In this document: one piece after another, positions 8,870 to 16,952 of the stretch
How the letters are laid out: every line of letters starts with the position of its first letter
Position numbering within the stretch: the first letter of the stretch is position 1
DNA from: an uncultured Aureispira sp.
GTDB lineage: Bacteria; Bacteroidota; Bacteroidia; Chitinophagales; Saprospiraceae
Length of the DNA stretch: 39,432 bases
Direction: 5' to 3'
Assembly (NCBI GenBank): GCA_905480075.1
Contig: CAJQOX010000052.1
Location: 1 to 39,432 of the forward strand
Translations under genes and position numbers: made by a program
The notes under the pieces: generated by a model
What the model was told of the DNA's origin: nothing
The model's input: only the letters and a program-made list of their open reading frames with translations
Database searches by the model: none

Positions 8870-9301
8870 TTACTCTTCCTCGTCCTTGTTTTCCAGTGCC
8901 TTCTTCGCGTCCATAGCTTCCTTCATAGAACGGTTTTTTGTATTCTTTTTGGAATTCAACTGAGTGAAAAGTTTGTCTATGTGTTCTCCTTCGTCTAATG
9001 TGTCATCAATGTAGAATTTTATGATAGGTATTCTCCTTACCTGCTTTCTTATTCTCTTTCCCAATAACCCGCGCAGATAAGAGAGGTTTTCCCATAATTC
9101 TTTTACCACTTCCTGCTTGTAGGGGACGTTGTACACGCTTACGTAAATGTAGGCTATACCCAAATCTGCACTCATTTTTACATTAGTTACAGTCACCAAA
9201 GGTTCTACACCGTATATAAAGGCACCCTCCATCTGAAGAATTGTGCTGAACTCAAATTGAATCAGCGAACCTACTTGTCTTTGCTTTTTTGTTTGTTCCA
9301 A
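8870..9301 (-). CDS. rbfA: Ribosome-binding factor A
   Basis: 143 residues, within the usual 120-140 range plus an acidic/lysine-rich tail. It begins with the typical R-x-x-x-V-G-x-x-I-Q-x-E segment (QRQVGSLIQFEFSTIL), then the KH-like core TVTNVKMSADLGIAYIYVSV, and ends the core with LRGLLGKRIRKQVRRIPIIKFYIDDTLDEGEHID, the classic RbfA helix plus 'P-x-hhF-x-x-D-x-x-x-x-x-x-x-x-I' strand. RbfA assists late maturation of the 30S subunit 16S rRNA 5' region. It is the first gene of a two-gene unit with the lolE-like permease. Confidence 0.95.
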   Translation of the reverse strand: MEQTKKQRQVGSLIQFEFSTILQMEGAFIYGVEPLVTVTNVKMSADLGIAYIYVSVYNVPYKQEVVKELWENLSYLRGLLGKRIRKQVRRIPIIKFYIDDTLDEGEHIDKLFTQLNSKKNTKNRSMKEAMDAKKALENKDEEE

Positions 9302-9367
9302 ACTTTAAAGTATTGTAATATTAAGTAAATTGTAATAACAGGAAATAGCTTAATTACCTGTTTGTTA

Positions 9368-9375
9368 CAAAATTA
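9368..9375 (-). promoter_or_regulatory. Candidate -7 element for rbfA
   Basis: Read on the minus strand, TAATTTTG matches the Bacteroidota TAnnTTTG consensus, about 65 bases before the rbfA start. I see no good -33 TTTG at the expected distance, so this is only a candidate. Confidence 0.35.
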
Positions 9376-9446
9376 CTATTAAAATTTTATAAAACCCCTC
9401 ATTTTCTGTATTTCCTTGTTTAGAGAATTACAGTAAAAATGTCCCT

Positions 9447-10424
9447 TTATTTGAAATTCAATTCAACGATCAAAGCATTGTGGTCTGAAATCAATTCGTC
9501 TCCTGTTTCAGTTATAGATGTTTTTATGCCCCACTGATTTTGTTTGGGGTTGTTGTTTTTACATTGTTTCTTTAAGCTAAGAGATAATAATATATGGTCT
9601 ATCTGTTCCCTCTGCCCTTTGTAATCATAGGTCCATCTTGTGTCGTAGTCCTCAAAGTAATAGCTGTCACCTGTTTGTATCATCTCTTCCTGAATGTCAA
9701 GGAAACCACGGATTTTCTGAAGGACAGGGTGTCTTTTTTCACTGTTTAAATCCCCCATTACTATTACATGTTCTTTTTTTTGAATTAAAGGAATCATCAA
9801 TCTTCTTGCAATCTCTGCCTGCATCAGTCGCTTCTGATCACTGTCTTCTCCTCCTCTCTCAGATTTCAGGTGCAGTAAAAACAGATGTATATTTTCTCCT
9901 TTTACATTTATCGTAGCCTTCATGCCTTTGCTGATGCCCGTTTCATTTGTTTCGTCTTTATCCGACTCAACAAAGTACAAACCCCTGTCAGGAAATGATA
10001 GTGCCACCTCCTTTAACTCAAATTTTGATAAAAAGGCTACATGTTGTCCTGTTTCCGTATCTGCTGATTTACATACTTTCATGTATTGGTAATCCAGCCC
10101 TTGTTTTTTTAATTCTTCATGCAATGCCTTAACCTCACTTTCTTTGCCTACTTCAGTAAGTCCTATTACATCAGCATCTATCCGTTTTATCTGAGAGGCT
10201 ACTTTTTTAGTGGCTTCTTCAAACTTTTTAGTCCTGTAGTTATTATCACTCCATTTCTTTTTTTCTGTATCAGCAGCATATTTCATGTTGTAGGGAAGAC
10301 CGTATTTCAGGTGTACCTTCCTCTTTATTAAAAATTCACAGTTAAAGGTGGCAATTTTAAGGTCCTGCCCTGAAATGATTTGTACAGGTAGCAGAATGAT
10401 CAGAATAAGAATAATTTTTTTCAT
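9447..10424 (-). CDS. Secreted endonuclease/exonuclease/phosphatase-family protein
   Basis: 325 residues with a signal peptide (MKKIILILIILLPVQIISGQ). The EEP (DNase I-like) fold motifs occur in order: KIATFNCEF (metal-binding Asn), DVIGLTEVG (metal-binding Glu), HLFLLHLKSERGG (catalytic His), VIVMGDLNSE (Asp-Leu-Asn), QIDHILLS, and SDHNALIVEL (final Asp-His). All catalytic residues are present, so it should be an active phosphodiesterase or phosphatase in the periplasm or outside the cell. Whether the substrate is DNA, RNA or a phospholipid cannot be decided. It lies 53 bases downstream of the secreted LRR gene on the same strand, which suggests co-transcription. Confidence 0.9.
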   Translation of the reverse strand: MKKIILILIILLPVQIISGQDLKIATFNCEFLIKRKVHLKYGLPYNMKYAADTEKKKWSDNNYRTKKFEEATKKVASQIKRIDADVIGLTEVGKESEVKALHEELKKQGLDYQYMKVCKSADTETGQHVAFLSKFELKEVALSFPDRGLYFVESDKDETNETGISKGMKATINVKGENIHLFLLHLKSERGGEDSDQKRLMQAEIARRLMIPLIQKKEHVIVMGDLNSEKRHPVLQKIRGFLDIQEEMIQTGDSYYFEDYDTRWTYDYKGQREQIDHILLSLSLKKQCKNNNPKQNQWGIKTSITETGDELISDHNALIVELNFK

Positions 10425-10477
10425 TATTGGCTTTCGGTATTTTAAGGTACAGTATTTAAAGCGGATTGATTGCTCCT

Positions 10478-11737
10478 TTATTCACAATATGTATACTTGC
10501 TGACAGCATCTTTTTTCCAGATCCCGGCACTGAAGATTTTTTTGCTGATAGGAATTAAAACTGTTTTCAGATTAGTATTTCCGGAACAATTTAATTTGTC
10601 CAACTGCAAATTTCCACAAAGTTTCAGGATATCCAAATCATTTTCACTGCAATTAATGACTTTCAGTAATTTATTTTTATTCAGATTTAATTCGTTAATC
10701 TGATTGTCATGACAATCTACTTTTATAAGTTCCCTGTTTTTCTCTGTATTTAATTCATAAAGGTTGTTTTTTGCACAATTCAAAAGTTTTAAATTGATGT
10801 TTTCAGATAAATCCAACTCCTGAATTATATTTTTTTCGCAGTTCAGTTCTTCCAGGTTTATGTTCTTTTTTAAGTCTAAACTTCTTATTCTGTTTTTGAA
10901 ACAATGAAATTTCTTCAGATGAATTAGTGTAGTGATCTCCGGTTTTATTAAATTGTTCTGTGAACAATCAACCTGCTCTAAATTTTTATTATTACTTAAG
11001 TTAAGTATGGAAATATCATTCCTGCTGCAATTCAAATATATTAAGGCCTGACAGTTATTAACTTCAAGTTTTGATAGTTTATTTTTGTTACAGTTCAATC
11101 TCCTTAATTCAGGATGATTGTCAGCTAATAACTGAACCAGGTGATTATTGTAACAGGATAATATTTTCAACGTTGTATTTCCTCTTATGTCCAGGTTGAT
11201 AATTTCATTGTCAAAACAATATAGTTCCTCGAGCGCCGTATTGCTGATGTCCAGCTTTAAAAGATTGTTATTTGTACAGGATAATTTCTTTAAAGCAATG
11301 TTATTACTCAAATCCAATTCTCCCAACTTATTTCTGAAACATTGCAGTTCCTCCAGTTTCGCGTTCTTACCGATGTTCAGTTCCAGCAGGTCGTTATTAT
11401 AACAGGAAAGGTGTTCAAGTTCGGTATTCTTTTCAAAATTGAGCTTTTCAATCTCGTTATAGGAACAATCCAGTGTTTTAAGATTAACAAATACTTCTAT
11501 GCCTCTTAAGTTCGTTATTTTTTTATCTGGAAATGCTGCCGATGAAACATTTAGTTTCTCAATTTTTAAGGCATCTGAAATCTTTAAAGAATGATTAACA
11601 ATACCATCACTGTCAATCCCAAGATCTATAAGTCTTTGTTCGAAAACAGGATCTGGAATTGTTGTGGTCTGACAAAAGACGGATTCATACCCGGGAATGA
11701 TATGAATGAGGAATGTAAATAAGATGTGGTTTTGCAT
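10478..11737 (-). CDS. Secreted leucine-rich-repeat protein without T9SS domain
   Basis: 419 residues. A plausible signal peptide (MQNHILFTFLIHIIPGYESVFCQ) precedes IPDPVFEQRLIDLGIDSDG, a segment typical of the N-terminus of Bacteroidota LRR proteins. About 14 consecutive 21-residue LRRs follow (about 85-390) of the 'L-x-x-L-x-C-x-x-N-x-L' type, nearly all with a cysteine (LDCSYNEIEKL, LSCYNNDLLEL, LNCSRNDISIL). The C-terminal cap (GIWKKDAVSKYTYCE) corresponds to the cap of the T9SS-sorted LRR proteins at the left, but the protein stops there and lacks the sorting domain. It is probably periplasmic, or its export relies on something else. The downstream nuclease-like gene is likely co-transcribed. 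Confidence 0.87.
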   Translation of the reverse strand: MQNHILFTFLIHIIPGYESVFCQTTTIPDPVFEQRLIDLGIDSDGIVNHSLKISDALKIEKLNVSSAAFPDKKITNLRGIEVFVNLKTLDCSYNEIEKLNFEKNTELEHLSCYNNDLLELNIGKNAKLEELQCFRNKLGELDLSNNIALKKLSCTNNNLLKLDISNTALEELYCFDNEIINLDIRGNTTLKILSCYNNHLVQLLADNHPELRRLNCNKNKLSKLEVNNCQALIYLNCSRNDISILNLSNNKNLEQVDCSQNNLIKPEITTLIHLKKFHCFKNRIRSLDLKKNINLEELNCEKNIIQELDLSENINLKLLNCAKNNLYELNTEKNRELIKVDCHDNQINELNLNKNKLLKVINCSENDLDILKLCGNLQLDKLNCSGNTNLKTVLIPISKKIFSAGIWKKDAVSKYTYCE

Positions 11738-11794
11738 GGTGCTTTTTTTACAATACTGAGAATTGTATTAATAAATCCACCCTGCTTCTGAAAA

Positions 11795-14752
11795 TTAGCA
11801 ATCCGCGGGTGGCCGTGATCCGATTCGGGATTCTTTTAGCAATCTAGCCAGGGTCTTTTCATAAAAATCCAATAGTAAATTCGTTATATTCAATTCAATA
11901 TCTATTCTCCTGTATTCTCCTCCTTTCTCTTCTTCAGGGTGTTCAAAGGCACCAATAGTTATAGGTACATTCATGAATTTTAGCTGAGCCCTTACCGACC
12001 AGGCACGTGCTACTCCCAACTCCATATTGTTCTTCAACGTAGAGGTGATGTGTCTTGTTGCCTTTTTTAGGGTGTCCTTTCCCAGAAAGTGTGTAAAAGA
12101 GGTTCCTTCAGGAATATCTATAGGGTGAGGATAGGACCTCCCATTGAATCTGTAACCGTCGGTATGACCTTCCAGGTAGATGAAAAATTCTTCCTTGCAT
12201 CGCATACTCACCTCACAATATTTACTCAGAACTTCCTGGTCTACCCATGAGGCTATTTTTTTGTAATAGGCAGGGTCTCCCATCTTTGCCAGGTTGGCTT
12301 TGCTGCACAAGTGGGGGGCAATGATATATTTGATTCCTATATTTCCGAGAGGTTCATAAATTACGGTGGTTTCACAGTTGCTTTTTGAAGAATTCAGGTC
12401 TGTATACATTATTTTGGCAGAAACAGGGCCGAACCTTTCTCTCTCTTCGTGTGTTATCCGCCTCGCTTCCAAAACCAATGCCCAGTATTTGCATTGATAT
12501 ACTTTTCCTTTTAACCGGTGTATCTGACAGCTTAATTCTTCATCGTACTGAAGTTGATGTCTGGATTTCAAAGCGGCAGATTTCTTTAAAAAATCTTCCC
12601 CTTTGTCACAGGGGTCTAAATGTCCTTTTATTATCCAGGATTTTGTCTGTGCTATCTTATCGCAATAAAAATTGACCAGATTTATTTTATTTCTTATTTC
12701 TTTGTCTTTTGCAGGAAAACCTCCCCGCCATATTGTTGTGGTATCTGTGGTTACATATAATGACCAGGCCTTGTTGAGGTCTTCCAGCTGATTGTCTGAT
12801 TTGTTTACGGCCGCCTGCAATCTGTCGATCTTTTCTTTTGTCTCCTTATTCAGTTGAAGGTCATGTTCCTGCCGGACAGCATAAATATCGACCAGTCTTT
12901 GACGTGCCCTTGTACAAAAGTTGATGCTCCCATCTATTGTGTAGGCCCTTATTTGTGCAGCCTTGTCGCAATATTCAAAGACAAAATCTGCTGCGTCAGA
13001 TAGTTTGTTGTCTGGCAAAAAATCTTTCCAGGCTTTATTTAATGTGGCAAGATTTTTATTCTCAGTTTTTACAATTTGTTGAAGTTTTTTTAGTTTTTCT
13101 TTGGCTTTATCATCCAGTTCAGGCTGATAGTCTTTTTGGATTCTGTTTATGTTTGTCAAAGCATTTTCGCCATCCTTACATGGGTTTAAGAGACCATCAA
13201 TTGTCCATGCACGAATTTCTGCCTCCCGGTTGCAGGGGAATATATGTTCGTATTTTATCTTTTTTGTCAATTGTTCATCCTCCACAAAATCTTTCCAGAC
13301 CGAGTTAAGATTACTCAATTCTATGTCGATCTTGTCCACCATGAATTGTAATTTGTCAATCTTATTAAGGCTTGTTTCGTCCAATCCGGGATTATATTCC
13401 TCACGCAATTTTTCAATGTCATCCAACCGTTGCTGTCCTTTTATACAGATGTTGAGAGTTCCGTCAATTACATATGCCTTTGTCTGAGCAATTTTATCAC
13501 AGTATTCGAAAACAAAACTGATGGGGCCGCTGAGTTCATCATCCGGTGTAAAATCTTCCCAGGCTTTGTTCAGAACGATTACATTTTCTCTTTCCCTGCT
13601 GACAATGGATTTTAACTTTTTAAGTTTTTCGTTTGTCATTTCACCCAAAGCGGGCTGATGTCGTTTTTTTATTGCTGTTATACTGTCAAGAGCATTTATT
13701 GCAATGTCACAGGGATTCAACAGTCCATCCATAATGTAGGCTTTTATTTCCGCCTCTCTGTCACAGCTGAAGGTATGCCCGTATTTTGTGTTCTCTGTAA
13801 GATTGTTTTTCGGAATAAATTCTTTCCAGGCTGCATTCAGTATCGATAATTCTGTATTGTTCTGCTGAACATGTTCCTCCAGCCATTTTATCTTTTCGGC
13901 CAGGTCTTCCGGAATATCATGATCGTTTTTATCCTGTAATGAATGTATTTTCTCCAACATCTCATTGCCGTATTTACAGATGTCGGTAGCAGCACGCAAA
14001 ACATAGATTTTCATCCAGGGAATAGTATAACAGTCAATGACAGGGATGTCTGTATCAAAGCCAGGCGATACATTTGTCAACCCGTAGGTTTCCCAGGCAA
14101 CATCCAGTTTTGCAATACCCTCCCAAAGTTCCTTCATCATCTCTATTTCTTCCTCCATCCCCTCTATCACTTTAGGGTCAAAGGTAGTGGCAGCAAGTTT
14201 CAATACCCGGTTTTCAAAACGATCTTTTGACATTTCCAGGTTGCCCTCACAATAATAGGCATGTGCTGTCATGTAAAAAAACTTGCATAGTGTTCCCTTT
14301 TCACAAACAGTTTTGGCATCAGGAACCGAAGCCAGGTCTTTCCGGCTGACGGCTGATTTGTCTGTCATGAATTTGTCCCAATAAGGAGCCAGGTCATGAT
14401 AGGCTTTAATCTTAATTTTTAATCCTTCAAATCTGTCAGTAAAGCCGGGGATTCTCTCCTGTATTTGAGTTCCCATAAGTTCAATTTCCTGTATCATTTT
14501 TTCTGATGACTCAAGGTTATCAGCACAGAAATAGGAATTTGAATACATCAGACAAAATTTGATATAATTGGCAGGTTGTGATTTTTCAGGCTTTACCAGT
14601 TTGCTGATGTTCGAGGTTTTCTCCTTTTTCAGGAATTCCTGCCAGGTATCTTCAAAGTTTACAAGCTGTGCCTGAACACCAAGGGTAGAAAGGGATAGAA
14701 GAAGTGTAAGGAGGATTAATAATAAAGGGTATAAATCTATGCTCTTTTTCAT
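11795..14752 (-). CDS. Large secreted helical-repeat protein with OmpA-like C-terminus (copy 3)
   Basis: 985 residues. A signal peptide (1-29, ending GVQAQ) precedes an N-terminal region common to all three paralogues (FEDTWQEFLKKEKTSNISKL, about 33-300). Then come repeats of about 88 residues in the order A1 (305-393), B1 (394-481), A2 (482-570), B2 (571-658) and a longer C unit (659 to about 755). A units carry CDREAEIKAYIMDGLLNPC, B units CDKIAQTKAYVIDGTLNIC; both keep the C-x17-C spacing, which suggests a disulfide between helices. The C-terminal part (about 855-955) is OmpA-like: FIYLEGHTDGYRF, ELGVARAWSVRAQL, EYRRIDIEL, with an insertion of about 40 residues. A periplasmic, possibly peptidoglycan-anchored scaffold is inferred. 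I know no named family for the repeats. Confidence 0.82.
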   Translation of the reverse strand: MKKSIDLYPLLLILLTLLLSLSTLGVQAQLVNFEDTWQEFLKKEKTSNISKLVKPEKSQPANYIKFCLMYSNSYFCADNLESSEKMIQEIELMGTQIQERIPGFTDRFEGLKIKIKAYHDLAPYWDKFMTDKSAVSRKDLASVPDAKTVCEKGTLCKFFYMTAHAYYCEGNLEMSKDRFENRVLKLAATTFDPKVIEGMEEEIEMMKELWEGIAKLDVAWETYGLTNVSPGFDTDIPVIDCYTIPWMKIYVLRAATDICKYGNEMLEKIHSLQDKNDHDIPEDLAEKIKWLEEHVQQNNTELSILNAAWKEFIPKNNLTENTKYGHTFSCDREAEIKAYIMDGLLNPCDIAINALDSITAIKKRHQPALGEMTNEKLKKLKSIVSRERENVIVLNKAWEDFTPDDELSGPISFVFEYCDKIAQTKAYVIDGTLNICIKGQQRLDDIEKLREEYNPGLDETSLNKIDKLQFMVDKIDIELSNLNSVWKDFVEDEQLTKKIKYEHIFPCNREAEIRAWTIDGLLNPCKDGENALTNINRIQKDYQPELDDKAKEKLKKLQQIVKTENKNLATLNKAWKDFLPDNKLSDAADFVFEYCDKAAQIRAYTIDGSINFCTRARQRLVDIYAVRQEHDLQLNKETKEKIDRLQAAVNKSDNQLEDLNKAWSLYVTTDTTTIWRGGFPAKDKEIRNKINLVNFYCDKIAQTKSWIIKGHLDPCDKGEDFLKKSAALKSRHQLQYDEELSCQIHRLKGKVYQCKYWALVLEARRITHEERERFGPVSAKIMYTDLNSSKSNCETTVIYEPLGNIGIKYIIAPHLCSKANLAKMGDPAYYKKIASWVDQEVLSKYCEVSMRCKEEFFIYLEGHTDGYRFNGRSYPHPIDIPEGTSFTHFLGKDTLKKATRHITSTLKNNMELGVARAWSVRAQLKFMNVPITIGAFEHPEEEKGGEYRRIDIELNITNLLLDFYEKTLARLLKESRIGSRPPADC
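12779..13840 (-). repeat. Tandem 531-bp coding repeat (A-B module, two copies)
   Basis: Residues 305-481 and 482-658 of the 985-residue protein align without length change: each module is 177 residues (531 bp), made of one A unit (89) and one B unit (88). DNA copies are 13310-13840 and 12779-13309. The paralogue at 14883-16841 also has A-B-A-B, and that at 16953-19391 has a single A-B. The modules have diverged in sequence but not in length. Confidence 0.75.
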
Positions 14753-14812
14753 GTTCTGTTTTCAGATTATGATGAATTGTCTCTTCTGATTATTATAATA
14801 AATATAAAAATT

Positions 14813-14856
14813 AAAATCCAGACGATACAGGGATTGAATTGTATTGTCTGGATTTT
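14813..14856 (-). terminator. Long hairpin terminator after the 652-residue repeat gene
   Basis: The stem AAAATCCAGAC (14813-14823) with GTCTGGATTTT (14846-14856) is extended by five inner pairs (GATAC with GTATT, one of them G-T). On the minus strand it is followed by a T-rich stretch. It separates the middle and last repeat genes transcriptionally. Confidence 0.85.
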
Positions 14857-14882
14857 TATGATTTTCCTGATTTTTTAATTAA

Positions 14883-16841
14883 CTATTCATCTTCTTCCTT
14901 CACCGCTTTCTGCAACCACTCCAACCTTTTTAACATCGGCTTGTTCAGGGTTAGCAAATAATCTGCCCTCAATCTTGCCATGTCATCAAGACGCTTTCTT
15001 GCATTGCTGTCAAAATTGACCGTTCCGTCAATTATATAAGCTTTAGCCTGTGCAATTTTATCACAGTATTCAAATACAAAATTTACCTTGCCGGATAACT
15101 TGCCGTCTTTATCGAAATCTTTCCATGCCTTGTTCAGAACGGCTGTGTTTTTTTCATCTTTTTGCGGCCACTCCTCCAGTTTCTTAATCATTTCAAGCAT
15201 CTCCTTATCCAAGTCAGGGTCATGTGCGTTCTGTACTTTTTCAAGTTGTCCCAAGGCATATTTTCCACTAAGACAAGGGTCGGTATAGCCATCAAGAATA
15301 TAGGCTTTTACCTCCATCAGTCTGTCACAGGGAAAATCATATTCGTATTCCAGGTCATAGCTCACTTCTCCCTTTTGTTGAAAATATGCCCAGGCTTTAT
15401 TCAAATCCTCCGTTTCGCTAGTCTGTTTCTCTACCAGCGATTCCAGTTTTTCCATCTTTTCTACTGTAATCTCGTCGAGTTCAGGGTCGTATTCCGCTAT
15501 GACTCTTTCTATATCATCCAGTCTTTTCTGTCCGTTTGTACATATATTGATGCTTCCGTCAATAATACAGGCCCTGATTTCAGACAGTTTATTGCAGTGT
15601 CCGAATTCAAGGTCAAAATTGAAAGGAGTTGACAATTTATCATCTATAATAAAATCATCCCAGGCTTTATCTACAATCACTACTCCTTTTTCATCGTTGC
15701 TGACGAGCCCCTTGAGTTTTTTGAATTTAGAAAGCGTCAGAGATGCCATGTCCGGTTTGTACTGTTTACGTATTTTGGCTATGCTATCCAATGCATCCCG
15801 ACCATTTTCACAGGGCTTACTCAAACCATCCATCAGATAGGCCTTGATTTCAGCTTCGCGGTCACAGATGAATTCGTATTTGTAATTCGCTGATAGAGGC
15901 AGAATGTCTTTGGGGGTAAAAATTCTCCAGAATGAATTGAGTACAGCAAGGTCTTTTTTTGATTTGCCAACTTCTTCTTCCAGCCACTCTATTTTGTCTA
16001 TGATATCCGAAGGGGTAGGGTGGCTGTTTATTTTTTGTAAGGCTTTGATTTTTTTTAACATCTTTTCACCATCTCCGCAAAGGTCATAGGTGGCCTTGAG
16101 TAAACAGGCTTTCAGATTGGGAATCACAAAACAATCAAATACCGGAAGTTCAGAAACCAGACCAGGCGAAACTCCTGTTAACATAAGGGTCTCCCAGGCG
16201 GGGTCTAACTCATCAAGACCATCCCATAGTTTCAACATCTTGTCCAGTTCATCTCCCAATCCTTCTACATTTTTATAATCAAATGTAGTAGCCATCAGTT
16301 TGCGGACCTTCCCGTCAAATTGTTCTCTTGCATTTTCAAGGTCCCCTTCACAATAATAGTCGTGAGAAATCATATAAAAAAATTTAGCCAATGTCCCTTT
16401 TTCGCAGACAGTCCTCGCATCAGGCAATGCAAGAACGTCATCCCGGGAAACAGAGTTTTTGTCATTCATAAATTTCTTCCACAAAGGGTCAAATTCATGA
16501 TAGGCCTTCACCTTGGTCTTTAGTTTTATATAACGTTCTTCGAAGCCCGGCACCCTGTCCTGCACTTCCGTCCCCATCTGTTCTATTCTCTGCATCATCT
16601 CATCGGCTGACTCTATATTGTCGCCACAAAAATAGGTGTTTGCATACATCAAGGAATATTTGATGTAATTGGCAGGTTGTGTTTTATCAGGCTCCCTTAA
16701 CTCAGAAATGTTGGAGGTTTTCTCTTTTTTCAGAAATTCCTGCCAGGTCTCTTCATAATTGACGAGTTGAGCATTTAAGAGTGGTATACTTAAAATACTT
16801 ATTGATATTGTACTAAATAATAATCGAAAAACCTGATCCAT
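14883..16841 (-). CDS. Secreted helical-repeat protein lacking the OmpA-like domain (copy 2)
   Basis: 652 residues, paralogous to the flanking genes. It has a signal peptide (to about residue 24, LLNAQ) and the shared N-terminal region (NYEETWQEFLKKEKTSNISEL). Four units follow in A-B-A-B order from about residue 300 (CDREAEIKAYLMDGLSKPC; CNKLSEIRACIIDGSINIC; CDRLMEVKAYILDGYTDPC; CDKIAQAKAYIIDGTVNFD). It ends immediately after the last B unit (LEWLQKAVKEEDE), so both the C unit and the OmpA-like domain are missing. In the last B unit the second cysteine of C-x17-C is replaced by Asp, leaving its partner unpaired. A strong hairpin directly follows, so the truncation is settled rather than a recent frameshift. 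It is probably a periplasmic partner of the OmpA-bearing paralogues (inference). Confidence 0.82.
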   Translation of the reverse strand: MDQVFRLLFSTISISILSIPLLNAQLVNYEETWQEFLKKEKTSNISELREPDKTQPANYIKYSLMYANTYFCGDNIESADEMMQRIEQMGTEVQDRVPGFEERYIKLKTKVKAYHEFDPLWKKFMNDKNSVSRDDVLALPDARTVCEKGTLAKFFYMISHDYYCEGDLENAREQFDGKVRKLMATTFDYKNVEGLGDELDKMLKLWDGLDELDPAWETLMLTGVSPGLVSELPVFDCFVIPNLKACLLKATYDLCGDGEKMLKKIKALQKINSHPTPSDIIDKIEWLEEEVGKSKKDLAVLNSFWRIFTPKDILPLSANYKYEFICDREAEIKAYLMDGLSKPCENGRDALDSIAKIRKQYKPDMASLTLSKFKKLKGLVSNDEKGVVIVDKAWDDFIIDDKLSTPFNFDLEFGHCNKLSEIRACIIDGSINICTNGQKRLDDIERVIAEYDPELDEITVEKMEKLESLVEKQTSETEDLNKAWAYFQQKGEVSYDLEYEYDFPCDRLMEVKAYILDGYTDPCLSGKYALGQLEKVQNAHDPDLDKEMLEMIKKLEEWPQKDEKNTAVLNKAWKDFDKDGKLSGKVNFVFEYCDKIAQAKAYIIDGTVNFDSNARKRLDDMARLRADYLLTLNKPMLKRLEWLQKAVKEEDE

Positions 16842-16893
16842 AATGCAAATGATAAATTCTGTTAATTATACAATTTTTAATAGTATTAAAATC

Positions 16894-16926
16894 AACGTCC
16901 ATGCCAACCAGGTCAACATGGACGTT
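16894..16926 (-). terminator. Hairpin terminator after the 812-residue repeat gene
   Basis: A 10-bp perfect stem, AACGTCCATG (16894-16903) with CATGGACGTT (16917-16926), is followed on the minus strand by T-rich sequence. It lies between the first and second repeat genes in transcription order. Confidence 0.82.
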
Positions 16927-16952
16927 TTAATTTATTTTATTTAAGCTGATTA

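Noticed and set aside
9310..9365. Weak stem AACAGG...CCTGTT after the nuclease-like gene
   Set aside because: It is a 6-bp stem with a 14-base loop and no T-run on the minus strand; not convincing as a terminator.
11749..11767. Inverted repeat TACAAT-N7-ATTGTA between two minus-strand genes
   Set aside because: It could be a terminator for the 985-residue repeat gene, but the T-run is on the wrong side for that strand and the stem is short and AT-rich, so I do not list it as a feature.
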